From: Arhodomonas sp052060015 | GTDB taxonomy: Bacteria; Pseudomonadota; Gammaproteobacteria; Nitrococcales; Nitrococcaceae | Length of the DNA stretch: 64,000 bases | Direction of reading: 5' to 3' | Assembly (NCBI RefSeq): GCF_052060015.1 | Contig: NZ_JBPODZ010000001.1 | Coordinates: 62,001-126,000 of the forward strand | In this document: positions 9,096 to 18,112 of the stretch, in pieces | How positions within the stretch are numbered: the stretch's first letter is position 1 | How the letters are laid out: every line of letters starts with the position of its first letter | Made by a program: the position numbers and the translations under genes | Notes under the pieces: generated by a model | Database searches by the model: none | What the model was told of the DNA's origin: nothing | Seen by the model: only the letters and a program-made list of their open reading frames with translations

Positions 9096-9659
9096 TTGGA
9101 GGACGCCGCCGACAACGATTGGGGGCCACTCTCGGCGCTGCCCGGCAACCCGCTGATATGGGTGCTGATCCTTGGCGAGCTGGTGGTCTTCGCCGCCTTC
9201 TTCGGTGTCTATGGCGTGATGCGCGCCGGCGAGCGGGAGGTCTTCGATGCCGCCCAGCGGCAGCTCGACCCCCTGCTCGGCGGGATCAACACCATGGTCC
9301 TGCTCACCAGCGGCTTGTTCGCGGCGCTCGCCGTGGAGGCCCGGGCGCGGGAGGCGGTGGCGCGCTGCCGCCACTGGCTGCTCGCCGCCATGGCCGGCGG
9401 TGCGGTCTTCTGCGCGGTCAAGGTCTACGAGTATGCGGACAAGATCGGCCAGGGCCTGACCCTGGAGACCAACAATTTCTTCACCTTCTACTACCTGCTC
9501 ACGGGTTTTCACTTCGCCCACGTCCTCTTCGGCCTCGCGCTGCTGGCCGTGGTCGCCTGGCGGGCCTCGCTGGTGAACGTCGAGACCGGCACGGCGTTTT
9601 GGCACATGGTGGACCTGATCTGGGTCATCCTCTACCCGTTGATCTATCTGCTGCGATGA
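9096..9659 (+). CDS. norE: NorE-like cytochrome c oxidase subunit III family protein
   Basis: 187 residues with five predicted membrane helices. The segment NPLIWVLILGELVVFAAFF at the start, FFTFYYLLTGFHFAHVLFG near 135 and the closing FWHMVDLIWVILYPLIYLL are the heme-copper oxidase subunit III pattern of NorE. NorE and NorF are accessory proteins that raise nitric oxide reductase activity in denitrifiers. The start is a TTG after AGGGGGGA. norF follows 4 bp later. Confidence 0.85.
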   Translation: MEDAADNDWGPLSALPGNPLIWVLILGELVVFAAFFGVYGVMRAGEREVFDAAQRQLDPLLGGINTMVLLTSGLFAALAVEARAREAVARCRHWLLAAMAGGAVFCAVKVYEYADKIGQGLTLETNNFFTFYYLLTGFHFAHVLFGLALLAVVAWRASLVNVETGTAFWHMVDLIWVILYPLIYLLR

Positions 9660-9663
9660 GCCC

Positions 9664-9969
9664 ATGAGCGGAGCCTATCCCGGTACCCGGAAACTGCTCG
9701 CCACCTGGGCCGTGCTCATGGGCCTGACGGCGCTGTCGCTGTTCGGCGGACAGGTGATCGGTGCCGGTCGCGACGCGTCCCTGCCGTGGTGGTCGGTGGC
9801 CCTCGTGCTTGTGGCCGGCTATTACAAGGCCTGGCAGATCCTCATGGTCTATCTCAATCTCCGCGCCTCCGGCCCGGGCTGGCGCGGCCTCTTCCGCGCC
9901 CTCTTGCTGGTCACCTTCGCGTTGATCCTCGGCGGCTATCTGCTCGCCAATCACTCGGCGATGATCTGA
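9664..9969 (+). CDS. norF: NorF-like cytochrome c oxidase subunit IV family protein
   Basis: 101 residues, three helices. ATWAVLMGLTALSLFGG, VALVLVAGYYKAWQILMVYL and the third hydrophobic block match the subunit IV/NorF pattern. It probably assembles with NorE in the inner membrane. Its 3' end overlaps that of the convergent norD by 19 bp, so the two mRNAs would be complementary there. Confidence 0.8.
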   Translation: MSGAYPGTRKLLATWAVLMGLTALSLFGGQVIGAGRDASLPWWSVALVLVAGYYKAWQILMVYLNLRASGPGWRGLFRALLLVTFALILGGYLLANHSAMI

Positions 9970-11888
9970 CGGTAGATCCCGGGCAGGGCGGCGGCGAGGT
10001 GGGCCGGGTGGCTGACAATGGCATGGCGGCCGCGGCCGAAGAGATAGGGGAAGTACTGCTGGGCCTGGCTGTCCACGGTGACGCCGAAGACGCTGACCTC
10101 GCGGCCCCGGGCCTCGATGATCGCCCGGCGGGTGTCTTCGATGGCGTAACGCCCCTCGTAGTAATCGGTGTCGTTGGGCTTGCCGTCGGTGAGCACCAGT
10201 AGCAGCCGGTGGCGGTTGGGGCGCTCCGCGAGCCCGGTGCTGAGGTGCCGGATGGCCGGACCCATGCGGGTGTAGCGACCGGGCTTCAGCGCGCTGATCC
10301 GGCGGGCGACGCGCTCACCCATGGGCTCGGCGAACCCCTTCACGGTATTCACCCACACCCGGTGCCGGCGTTGGGAGGTGAAGGTATGGATGGCGTAGTC
10401 GTCGCCGCAGGCCGCCAGGCCATGGGCAAGCACCAGTAACGCCTCCTTCTCCACGTCCAGCACCCGGCGGTCCTCCAGCCAGGCCTCGGTGGACAGGGAG
10501 ACATCCACCAGGATGGCTACCGCCAGGTCGCGGGCGTGGGGGCGGGCGGCCACGTATAGCCGGTCCGAGCCCTCGCCGGTGGCGAGCCGGTCGCAGTGGG
10601 CGCGGATGACGGCATCCATATCCAGCTCGCTGCCCTCGGTCTGCCCGCGCAGGATCTCCCGGCGTGGGCGCAGGGCCTCGAACTGCCGGCGGACCCGTCG
10701 GATGCGCCGCTGGGTGATCTCATCGGGTGTCCAGTCCTCGCCCTCCTCCGATTGTACGGAGGTGTGCACCGCACAGTGGTGGGGCAGGTAGGTCCCCCGG
10801 CGGTAGCTCCATTCCGGGTAGGTGTAACGCCCGCGCAGCGGCGAGCCGGTGACCGCGTTCGGCGGCAGGTCGAGATCCACCTTCAGCCGCGTGGCCGCGT
10901 GCTGTTGATGGGGGCTCAGGGTGATCTCATCGAGGTCGTCGGCGGCGCGCTTGGCGGCTTCCTCCTCCTCGTCCTCCACCATGCGGTTGACGTTGACCAT
11001 CTCCGCCCAGGCGAGCAGCTTCTCGAAGCGGTTCAATACCAGCGGGTCATCGCGCTCGCTCTGGTCCTGGCGCCGGCGGCTGGCCTTGCGCTTGCCTTCC
11101 CCCGCCTCGGCGGAGCCGCCCTCCGGGTCATCGGCATCGGGGTCGTCCCCCTCGCGCTCGCCGCCACCGGTGCCGAGCTCCGTTACCGCCCCCCACAGCG
11201 GCACGGGTAGGGGCGGGCGGTAGTCCCGTGGGGCGCGCAGTGCTTCGGTGGTGTCCGCCGTCCCCCGGATGTGCCCCAGCAGGCCTGTGGCGCGCCGGTC
11301 CAGTGGGGCGCTGTCACCGAGCAGGTGGCGGATGCAGGCCTCCACGGCCGCCTCCATGGGGGGCAGGCGCCGGCGCGGGCGGATGGCCAGCAACGCCCCG
11401 CACAGGCGCCGATAGCGTGGGGTGAGCCCGGGAAAGGTCTCACAGGCCTGACGGCTCGCCTGTTCCGCGGCCCCCAGGGCGGCGAGGTCCTGTTGGAGGG
11501 GGTCGTCACAGTCCGTGGGGGCCTCGGCCACCGCCAGGAAGGCGGCCAGCCAGAAGTAGAGGTCCCGGTTGAGGGACGGGTCCGGGAAATAATCCAGCCG
11601 CGGGGGCAGCAGCAATTGCTCCTCGTCCCGCCGGGCCTGGTCCACCGGTTCCTCGTCGAAACCCAGGCGCTGGCGCAGGGTCAGCCGGTGACGGGAGTTG
11701 CGGGCGACGATGGCCCCCACCTCCAGCCCCAGCGGCCCACCCGCGGCCCGGAAGAATACCCCCAGGCTCGCGCGTACCGACTCCAGGGTGACGGCGGCAT
11801 CCGGGTGGTGCGGGTAGCTGGCCGCCCGGGCCGCCCAGCGGTGCCAGCGCCGCCCGACCAGCTCCTCGGGCTCGAGCAACTCGCGCAT
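9951..11888 (-). CDS. norD: Nitric oxide reductase activation protein NorD (VWA domain)
   Basis: 645 residues. The N-terminal ~430 are charged and poorly conserved, including an acidic run near 230-260. The C-terminal ~200 form a von Willebrand A domain: the metal site begins ILVDVSLST (DxSxS), with TRMGPAIRHLS and LLLVLTDGKPND providing further ligands. NorD and the AAA+ protein NorQ act together, as CbbO with CbbQ, in maturing the NorCB complex, probably for metal insertion. It lies 5 bp downstream of norQ in the norCBQD unit. Confidence 0.9.
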   Translation of the reverse strand: MRELLEPEELVGRRWHRWAARAASYPHHPDAAVTLESVRASLGVFFRAAGGPLGLEVGAIVARNSRHRLTLRQRLGFDEEPVDQARRDEEQLLLPPRLDYFPDPSLNRDLYFWLAAFLAVAEAPTDCDDPLQQDLAALGAAEQASRQACETFPGLTPRYRRLCGALLAIRPRRRLPPMEAAVEACIRHLLGDSAPLDRRATGLLGHIRGTADTTEALRAPRDYRPPLPVPLWGAVTELGTGGGEREGDDPDADDPEGGSAEAGEGKRKASRRRQDQSERDDPLVLNRFEKLLAWAEMVNVNRMVEDEEEEAAKRAADDLDEITLSPHQQHAATRLKVDLDLPPNAVTGSPLRGRYTYPEWSYRRGTYLPHHCAVHTSVQSEEGEDWTPDEITQRRIRRVRRQFEALRPRREILRGQTEGSELDMDAVIRAHCDRLATGEGSDRLYVAARPHARDLAVAILVDVSLSTEAWLEDRRVLDVEKEALLVLAHGLAACGDDYAIHTFTSQRRHRVWVNTVKGFAEPMGERVARRISALKPGRYTRMGPAIRHLSTGLAERPNRHRLLLVLTDGKPNDTDYYEGRYAIEDTRRAIIEARGREVSVFGVTVDSQAQQYFPYLFGRGRHAIVSHPAHLAAALPGIYRQIIAE

Positions 11889-11893
11889 GGGGC

Positions 11894-12700
11894 TCAGCCG
11901 AAGGTCGCCCGGATGGCCTCCATCAGGCCCTCCTGGACGTCGTCATCATCGGTCAGCGGTGACACCAGGGTGCTTCGCGCCGCCTCCAGTACCGGCATCC
12001 CCGCCTGCATCAGGGTGGCGCAGTAGATCAATAGGCGGGTGGAGACCCCTTCCTCCAGATCCTGGCCGCGCATGGCGCGCAGGCGGGCGGCCAGGTTCAC
12101 GAGGGCGGCACAGCGCTCCCGCGGCAGCCCACTCTCCTGGGCCACGATGTCGCACTCCAACTCCGGCGGTGGGAAGTCGACATCCAGTGCCACGAACCGC
12201 TGTCGGGTGCTGGGCTTCAGGGATTTCAGGATGTCCTGGTAGCCGGGATTGTAGGAGACCACCAGCATGAACTCCGGTGGCGCGGCGAGCATCTCTCCGG
12301 TGCGCTCCAGCGGCAGTACCCGGCGGTCGTCGGTCAGCGGGTGCAGCACCACGGTGACGTCCTTGCGGGCCTCGACGACCTCGTCGAGGTAGCAGATGCC
12401 GCCCTCGCGCACGGCCCGGGTCAGGGGGCCGTCCACCCAGCGGGTCTCGCCGTCCTGGAGCAGGTAGCGCCCCGTCAGGTCCGCGGCGGTGAGGTCGTCA
12501 TGGCAGGCCACAGTGAACAGCGGCCGCCCCAGTCGGGCGGCCATGTGGCTGACGAAGCGGGTCTTGCCGCAGCCGGTGGGACCCTTCAGCAGCAGCGGTA
12601 GGTGGCGCTCCCAGGCCAGCCGGAAGAGCTCGCATTCCGAGCCCACCGGCTCATAGTAGGGGAGCTCCGGCTCGACGGTGTTGTCCTTCAATGGCTCCAT
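11894..12700 (-). CDS. norQ: CbbQ/NirQ/NorQ AAA+ ATPase
   Basis: 268 residues from the ATG at 12700 (MEPLKDNTVEPELPYYEPVG); an upstream start would overlap norB and add a Pro-rich leader. Walker A is KGPTGCGKTRFV, Walker B is GGICYLDEVVEARKD, and sensor 1 is in MLVVSYNPGYQ. The SLKPSTRQRFVALD segment is typical of NorQ/CbbQ. It is a cytoplasmic MoxR-class ATPase working with NorD on NorB activation. The gene sits between norB (22 bp) and norD (5 bp). Confidence 0.93.
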   Translation of the reverse strand: MEPLKDNTVEPELPYYEPVGSECELFRLAWERHLPLLLKGPTGCGKTRFVSHMAARLGRPLFTVACHDDLTAADLTGRYLLQDGETRWVDGPLTRAVREGGICYLDEVVEARKDVTVVLHPLTDDRRVLPLERTGEMLAAPPEFMLVVSYNPGYQDILKSLKPSTRQRFVALDVDFPPPELECDIVAQESGLPRERCAALVNLAARLRAMRGQDLEEGVSTRLLIYCATLMQAGMPVLEAARSTLVSPLTDDDDVQEGLMEAIRATFG

Positions 12701-12722
12701 GACGCGCGCCCCGCCCGGTGGC

Positions 12723-14069
12723 TCATTCGGTGCCTGCGGCGATGTTGGCGGTGGCGGGGACCTGCTCGCGGGCACGGCCGAACAGGGAATACACCAGCAT
12801 CAGCGCCCCGAGTACCACCACGATACCTGCGCCCAGGCGCATGGCGTAGAACAACCCCAGCTGATCCTGGACCTCCATATAGCCCATGCCGAGGACCCGC
12901 TGTAGATGGGTCTGGACCACCCCGGCGAAGGTCAGGGTGAAGGTCATGAAGGCCATCGCCGAGGTCATGATCCAGAACGCCCACATGTTGAGCACCTGGT
13001 TATAGGGCTGGACCCGCCGCAACTGCGGCATCGCGTAGGTCACGACACCGAGCACCAGCATCACGTAGGCACCGTAGAAGGCGAGGTGTCCGTGGGCGGC
13101 GGTCACCTGCGTGCCGTGGGAGTAGTAGTTGACGAAGGACAGGGTGTGCATGAACCCCCATACCCCGGCCCCGAAGAAGGCCATGGTGGCGCAGCCCAGC
13201 GTCCAGAGCATGGCCGCCTTGTTGGGGTGATTGCGGCTGCCCTTCCAGAACATGTAGAACGCGAACACCAGCATGGCGAAGAACGGCACCACCTCCAGGG
13301 TGGAGAAGATGCTGCCGATGGGCTGCCAGTAGCCCGGGGTGCCGATCCAATAGTAGTGATGGCCGGTGCCGAGCAGCCCGGAGAACAGGGCCAGGCCGAC
13401 GATGACGTAGAGCCACTTCTCGATGATCTCGCGGTCGACGCCGCTGAGCTTGATCAGCAGATAACCGAGCAAGGCGGCCATGATCAGCTCCCAGACGCCC
13501 TCCACCCAGATGTGGACGATCCACCACCAGTAGATCTTGTCCACGGCCAGGTTGGTGGGGTTGTAGAAGGCGAACAGCCAGAACACCGCCGCCAGCCACA
13601 GCCCCAGCATCAGCACCATGGTCACCGCCGTGCGCCGGCCTTTGAGCACGGTGAGGCTGGCGTTGTAGAGGAACATCAGAAACGAGACGGTGATCAGCAC
13701 CTTCACCCAGAACGGCTGCTCCAGGAACTCCCGCCCCTCATGGATCCCGAACTGATAGCTCACCAGGGCGGCCACCCCCGCGACGGCGAAGATCGCCAGC
13801 TGCACATAGGCGATGGTGGGGCTGTGGATCTCCGTCTCCGACTCCTCGGGCAGCAGGTAGTAGGTGCAGCCCATGAAGCCGATGAGCAGCCAGACCACCA
13901 GCAGGTTGGTGTGGCTCATACGGATGATATGGAACGGCATCGCCTCGGAGAGGAACTCCGGCATCACGTATACGGTGCCGGCGAGGGCGCCGAAGAGCAC
14001 CTGCAGGATGAACAGCGCCATCGCCAGCGCGAAGAAGGGCAGGGCAACCTTCTGGGTCTCGTATCGCAT
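12723..14069 (-). CDS. norB: Nitric oxide reductase large subunit NorB
   Basis: 448 residues, the normal cNOR size, with about 12 membrane helices. Heme and FeB histidines are seen in SHTNLLVVWLL, VHIWVEGVWE, TGHHYYWIGTP and AAHGHLAFYGAYV. NorB reduces two NO to N2O in the inner membrane using electrons from NorC. The glutamates near the active site (HIWVEGVWELI) are kept. It lies downstream of norC, 63 bp apart. Confidence 0.95.
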   Translation of the reverse strand: MRYETQKVALPFFALAMALFILQVLFGALAGTVYVMPEFLSEAMPFHIIRMSHTNLLVVWLLIGFMGCTYYLLPEESETEIHSPTIAYVQLAIFAVAGVAALVSYQFGIHEGREFLEQPFWVKVLITVSFLMFLYNASLTVLKGRRTAVTMVLMLGLWLAAVFWLFAFYNPTNLAVDKIYWWWIVHIWVEGVWELIMAALLGYLLIKLSGVDREIIEKWLYVIVGLALFSGLLGTGHHYYWIGTPGYWQPIGSIFSTLEVVPFFAMLVFAFYMFWKGSRNHPNKAAMLWTLGCATMAFFGAGVWGFMHTLSFVNYYSHGTQVTAAHGHLAFYGAYVMLVLGVVTYAMPQLRRVQPYNQVLNMWAFWIMTSAMAFMTFTLTFAGVVQTHLQRVLGMGYMEVQDQLGLFYAMRLGAGIVVVLGALMLVYSLFGRAREQVPATANIAAGTE

Positions 14070-14132
14070 CGTCTGCGGTCTCCGTACCTGGTGTATCGCC
14101 GGGTGCGTGGGTCGGTGTCTCCGGTGCCGGTC

Positions 14133-14585
14133 TTAGCCCGAGGGGTGGGGCGGCCAGCCCTGGGTGTCGATGGCGTCGGTCCAGCGCAGGAAATCGATCA
14201 GCGCGTCCATCTCCTCGTCGGAGATGTCGAACGCCGGCATCTGGCGCCGATCCGGGGCCCCGGTGGGCTGGGCACGGATCCAGCCGGAGAGCGCGGCGCG
14301 GGCCCCCTCGGGGTTGTCATGGCCGCCGTAGCGGGTCCAGACGTTGCCGAGCTCCGGGGCGAAGTAACCGCCCTCGCCGAGCAGGGTGTGACAGTTGATG
14401 CAGGAGTGCTTCTCCCAGACCTCCTTACCATGGCGCACGGAATCCGTGAGCTCCAGGCTGGCGGTGGACTGGGTGACGGCGTACCAGTGACTGTGCGCGG
14501 TGAGCGCTGCGAACAGCAGGAAGAAGAACAGCGAACCGCCGTAGAAGATGTTTCGTGCCGCTGCCTTTGTAAGCCCCTCGCCCAT
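14133..14585 (-). CDS. norC: Nitric oxide reductase cytochrome c subunit NorC
   Basis: 150 residues. A single N-terminal anchor helix (YGGSLFFFLLFAALTA) precedes a periplasmic cytochrome c domain with heme site CINCH near residue 63 and a distal Met in RQMPAFDIS. It receives electrons from small cytochromes or cupredoxins and passes them to NorB. The ATG at 14585 follows AAGGGAGAAG. First gene of the norCBQD unit. Confidence 0.95.
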   Translation of the reverse strand: MGEGLTKAAARNIFYGGSLFFFLLFAALTAHSHWYAVTQSTASLELTDSVRHGKEVWEKHSCINCHTLLGEGGYFAPELGNVWTRYGGHDNPEGARAALSGWIRAQPTGAPDRRQMPAFDISDEEMDALIDFLRWTDAIDTQGWPPHPSG

Positions 14586-14661
14586 GCCCGCTTCTCCCTT
14601 TTCTGGCGATAGTTATCCGCGGCTTCGTTATGCGTAACAGGAAGACAGATGGCCAAAGGAA

Positions 14662-14667
14662 TGTCAA
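14662..14667 (-). promoter_or_regulatory. Possible -35 element upstream of norC
   Basis: TTGACA on the minus strand, ~77 bp before the norC ATG. No good -10 hexamer lies 16-18 bp downstream. I saw no FNR (TTGAT-N4-ATCAA) or NsrR-like palindrome, so control by NO or oxygen is likely on biological grounds but not shown here. Confidence 0.2.
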
Positions 14668-14721
14668 CGATGAATGTTAAGGGAGGGGAGCAAGTCACAA
14701 GGGTTCAGGGGCAAGGGGGGA

Positions 14722-14894
14722 GTAGGGCGCATGGAGCGCAGCACAATGCGCCGGGAGGGGCAGCGGGGTACCGCCGGAAAGCGTAGGTAGGGCGCATGGA
14801 GCGTAGCGTAACGCGCCGGGACGTTGGCCCGCGCGCCCCGTGGACGGCGGGGTGCGGTCCCGTGGGAATGTTCGCCTGCGAGGCAGGCTCCTAC
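14722..14894. repeat. REP cluster between norC and mltD
   Basis: Two GTAGGGCGCATGGAGCG-type elements start at 14722 and 14787, and a GTTCGCCTGCGAGGCAGGCTCCTAC half-element ends at 14894. Read on the minus strand, the last one supplies the TAG stop of mltD. The rest of the gap shows no gene. Confidence 0.7.
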
Positions 14895-16459
14895 TGGGCC
14901 TGGACTTGGAGCTGTTGACCGGGCCGGAGGTAGTCGCCGCGGTCGATGCCGTTCCAGCGGCGCAGGTCGGCGACGCGGACATCGAACTCCCGGGCGATGC
15001 GATAGAGGGAATCGCCCTTGCGTACCGTATAAACGGAACCATCGGCGCCGCCGGTCTCGCCACTGCCCTGGCGAATGCGCAGGGTATCCCCGGGCTGGAG
15101 GACGGTGTCCGGGGAGATCTGGTTCCAGGCGGCGAGCTGATCGACGCTGACGTCGTAACGCCGGGCCACCGCCCAGAGGCTGTCGCCGGGCTGTACCTCG
15201 TGCTGCAGCGCTCGCTCGCCGCCACCTCCCCGCCCGGCGAGGCGCTGGCCCTGCGCGGGACGGCCGCTCGCCGGGACCACCAGCTCATCGCCCACACGAA
15301 TCAGGCTGCCATTCAGATCGTTCAGGTCGCGGAGCATGGCGACACTGGTGTGGTAGCGATCGGCGATCTCGTCGAGGGTGTCACCACGCGCCACCTCGTG
15401 GCGCTGCCAGCGCATGCGCTCGCTCGGGGCGCGGGCGGCGAGCCCCTGGCGGAAGCGCTCTGCCCGCTGGGCCGGGACCACCAGCCGGTGGGGGCCCTCC
15501 GGCGGTGTCGCCCATCGGTTGTAGCCCGGGTTCAGCCGATACAGGGCGTCGGTGGAGATCCCGGCCAGGTCGGCGGCGAGGGAGAGATCCATCTGCCCCT
15601 CGAGCTCCACCGTCCGGATCGCGGGCTCGTTGGGTATCTCGGGCAGCGTGATGCCATGGGCCTCGGGTTCCGCGATGAGGTCGCGGACGGCCAGTAGCCG
15701 CGGCACGTAGGCCTCGGTCTGGGCCGGCAGGTCCAGATGCCAGAAGTCGGTGGGCTGGCCGCGGCTGGCATTGCGCTCGATGGCCCGCTTCACCGTCCCC
15801 TCGCCGGCGTTGTAGGCCGCGATGGTGAGCAACCAGTCGCCGTCGAAGTAGTCGTTGAGGTAGGCGAAATAGTCGAGCGCGGCCTCGGTGGAGGCCACCA
15901 GGTCGCGCCTGCCGTCATACCACCAGTTGCGCTGCAGCCCGAAGTGATCCGCCGTGGTGGGGACGAACTGCCACAGCCCGGCGGCATGGCCCCGGGAATA
16001 GGCCGACGACTTGTAGGCGCTCTCGATCACCGGGATCAGCGCGAGCTCCATGGGCAGGTCGCGGGCATCGATCTCTTCGGCGATATAATGCAGAAACGGC
16101 CGCGCGCGCTCCCCCACCGTCCCCAGGTATTCCGGCATGTCGGTGTAGCGCTGCATCTCGCGGCCTACCGCTGCGCGCTCGTCTTCGGGCATGGCAAAGC
16201 CGTCACGCAGCCGGTCCCACACATCCTCTGGCGCCGAGACCGCCTCGGTGGTATCGCGGTCAACGGGTCCGCTCTGGCTCCGTGGCCAGTAGTCCGCGCT
16301 GCGCTGGCGGCGCAGGATCTCCGCGGTCTCCAGCGATGGTCCGATATCGGCATGCACCAGCTCGCCATCGCCCCCGGCGGTGCCCTCGTCGGTCGGGTTG
16401 ACCGAGCACGCGCTCAGCACGAAGCAGGCCACCAGAGGCAGCACGGCGGTTGAACGCAT
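14891..16459 (-). CDS. mltD: Membrane-bound lytic murein transglycosylase D
   Basis: 522 residues. Lipoprotein signal with lipobox LSAC (Cys 18). The family 1 transglycosylase domain at ~125-260 has the catalytic Glu in LIPVIESAYKSSAYS, then GLWQFVPTTADHFGL and TIAAYNAGEGTVKRA. Three LysM peptidoglycan-binding domains follow at about 350-400, 420-465 and 475-520. It cleaves the glycan strand with 1,6-anhydro product formation, anchored in the outer membrane. mltD next to gloB is a conserved gammaproteobacterial order. Confidence 0.93.
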   Translation of the reverse strand: MRSTAVLPLVACFVLSACSVNPTDEGTAGGDGELVHADIGPSLETAEILRRQRSADYWPRSQSGPVDRDTTEAVSAPEDVWDRLRDGFAMPEDERAAVGREMQRYTDMPEYLGTVGERARPFLHYIAEEIDARDLPMELALIPVIESAYKSSAYSRGHAAGLWQFVPTTADHFGLQRNWWYDGRRDLVASTEAALDYFAYLNDYFDGDWLLTIAAYNAGEGTVKRAIERNASRGQPTDFWHLDLPAQTEAYVPRLLAVRDLIAEPEAHGITLPEIPNEPAIRTVELEGQMDLSLAADLAGISTDALYRLNPGYNRWATPPEGPHRLVVPAQRAERFRQGLAARAPSERMRWQRHEVARGDTLDEIADRYHTSVAMLRDLNDLNGSLIRVGDELVVPASGRPAQGQRLAGRGGGGERALQHEVQPGDSLWAVARRYDVSVDQLAAWNQISPDTVLQPGDTLRIRQGSGETGGADGSVYTVRKGDSLYRIAREFDVRVADLRRWNGIDRGDYLRPGQQLQVQAQ

Positions 16460-16492
16460 TGTTATTGTCCCCTTTTCAGCGGCCCGTCACCG

Positions 16493-17263
16493 TCAGAATC
16501 GATCCTTCCAGGCACGAACGGCGGCGAACACCGCTACCGGGTCGGGCAGCGCCTGCCCCGTGTGCCCCTCGGCGCCTTGCCGGACGCTGTCGACGTCGCA
16601 GCGCAGGAACGGATTGGTGGCCCGCTCCTCGGCGATCGTTGACGGTAGCGTGATTTCCCCGATCTCCCGCGCGGCGCGCACCCCCTCGAGGCGCTCCTGG
16701 AGCGCGGTGTTATCCGGTTCCACCGCCGCGGCAAAACGGAGGTTGGCCAGGGTGTACTCGTGGGCGCAGTAGACCCGGGTGTCGCCGGGAAGGCCCGCGA
16801 ACCGGGACAGTGACGCGTGCATCTGCTCCGGTGTGCCCTCGAACAGCCGGCCGCAGCCCCCGGCAAACAGGGTGTCGCCGCAGAACAGCATGCCGTTGCC
16901 GTAATAGGCGATGTGGCCGGCGGTGTGGCCCGGGCATTCGATTACAGCGAATTTCAGTCCAAAGCCTTCCGGACGGACGGTGTCCCCACCGGCGACGGCA
17001 TGGGTGCGGCCCGGGATGCGCTCGCCGGCCGGTCCCCATACCGGCACGTCCCATCCCGCCAGCAACGCCTCCACGCCACCCACATGGTCCGGGTGGTGGT
17101 GGGTGATCAGGATCCCCGCCAGGCTCAGACCGCGTCGGCACAGGGTCTCCTGCACCGGAGCGGCATCGCCGGGGTCCACCACCAATGCGCGGTGGCTATC
17201 GGCATCCGCCAGCATCCAGATATAATTGTCTGAAAATGCCGGAATCGCGAATACGTCGGTCAT
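16493..17263 (-). CDS. gloB: Hydroxyacylglutathione hydrolase (glyoxalase II)
   Basis: 256 residues, family length. The metal-binding motif THHHPDHVGG is near residue 55; further ligands lie in ECPGHTAGHIAYY, LFCGDTLFAGGCGRLFEG and YCAHEYTLANL. It hydrolyses S-D-lactoylglutathione, the second step of methylglyoxal detoxification. It diverges from the methyltransferase gene across an 87-bp gap, the usual gloB/methyltransferase/rnhA arrangement. Confidence 0.95.
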   Translation of the reverse strand: MTDVFAIPAFSDNYIWMLADADSHRALVVDPGDAAPVQETLCRRGLSLAGILITHHHPDHVGGVEALLAGWDVPVWGPAGERIPGRTHAVAGGDTVRPEGFGLKFAVIECPGHTAGHIAYYGNGMLFCGDTLFAGGCGRLFEGTPEQMHASLSRFAGLPGDTRVYCAHEYTLANLRFAAAVEPDNTALQERLEGVRAAREIGEITLPSTIAEERATNPFLRCDVDSVRQGAEGHTGQALPDPVAVFAAVRAWKDRF

Positions 17264-17350
17264 GGCGCGGGAGGATAACCCGTGACCACCGGCAGCACCA
17301 AATGTCGCCTCGCGGCGACGACCGCGCTATCCTCGAGGCGGAGGTGAGCC

Positions 17351-18112
17351 ATGAGCGAATCCCTCAACCGCTGGTTCCGGAGCCCCCTTGGCCGCGAGCT
17401 CATGCAGGCCGAGTGCCGCATGGTGAGCCGCCGTCTTACCGGCACCCATGCCCGCAGCGTGGTCCAGATCGGTGCCTATGGCTGCGGCCAGCGTCCCGCG
17501 CTGTTCGGCGACGTCCGCCACTGGTTGCTGGACCGCTGGCCCGGTGGGCCGGTGGACGTGGCCGCTGACCCCGGAGACCTGCCCCTGGAGAGCGCCAGCG
17601 TCGACGCCCTGATGCTGGTCCATCAGCTGGAGTTCAGCGAGGATCCGCACCAAGTGCTGCGCGAGGCCGAGCGGGTGCTGGCACCGGAGGGGCGGCTGTT
17701 GGTGCTCGCCTTCAACCCGGTGAGCCTTTGGGGCCTGCGCCGGGTGCTCGGCGTGCTCGGCGCGGGGGATCCGCCATGGGCGGGGCACTATTTCGGGCGG
17801 CTGCGCATCAACGACTGGCTGCGCCTGCTCGGCCTGGCCATCGAGCGGCGCGAGGGCGTGTTCTGCCGCCCGCCGGTGGCGCGCGCGCGAACCCTGGAAT
17901 GGCTTGCGCCGCTGGAACGCCTCGGTCCAGGCTATGCCCGCCTCTTCGGCGGCGTCACGTTGATTGTCGCCCAGAAGCACGTCGCCGGGATGACACCGCT
18001 GCTGCCTCAGGAGCGGCCCCGGCTCAAGGTCATCGACGGCGGGCTGGCCGGCGCCTCGCGGGTGCGCGCGGGCGACGCCGCCCGTACCGCGCACAAGGGA
18101 ACGGACGCGTGA
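17351..18112 (+). CDS. SAM-dependent methyltransferase, class I
   Basis: 253 residues. The SAM region is VVQIGAYGCGQ near 36, an acidic loop VDVAADPGDLPLES, then DALMLVHQLEFSEDPHQVLREAERVLAPEGRLLVLAFNP split over the core fold, as in methyltransferase type 11 proteins. The glycine loop is GAYGCG rather than a full GxGxG. This protein commonly lies between gloB and rnhA, but its substrate is unknown. The stop overlaps the GTG of rnhA (GTGA). Confidence 0.85.
   Translation: MSESLNRWFRSPLGRELMQAECRMVSRRLTGTHARSVVQIGAYGCGQRPALFGDVRHWLLDRWPGGPVDVAADPGDLPLESASVDALMLVHQLEFSEDPHQVLREAERVLAPEGRLLVLAFNPVSLWGLRRVLGVLGAGDPPWAGHYFGRLRINDWLRLLGLAIERREGVFCRPPVARARTLEWLAPLERLGPGYARLFGGVTLIVAQKHVAGMTPLLPQERPRLKVIDGGLAGASRVRAGDAARTAHKGTDA

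Noticed and set aside
12906..14612. Long plus-strand open frame opposite norB and norC
   Set aside because: His/Gly-rich antisense shadow of the nor genes.
14600..14700. FNR/NNR or NsrR site upstream of norC
   Set aside because: No adequate palindrome was found on reading both strands.
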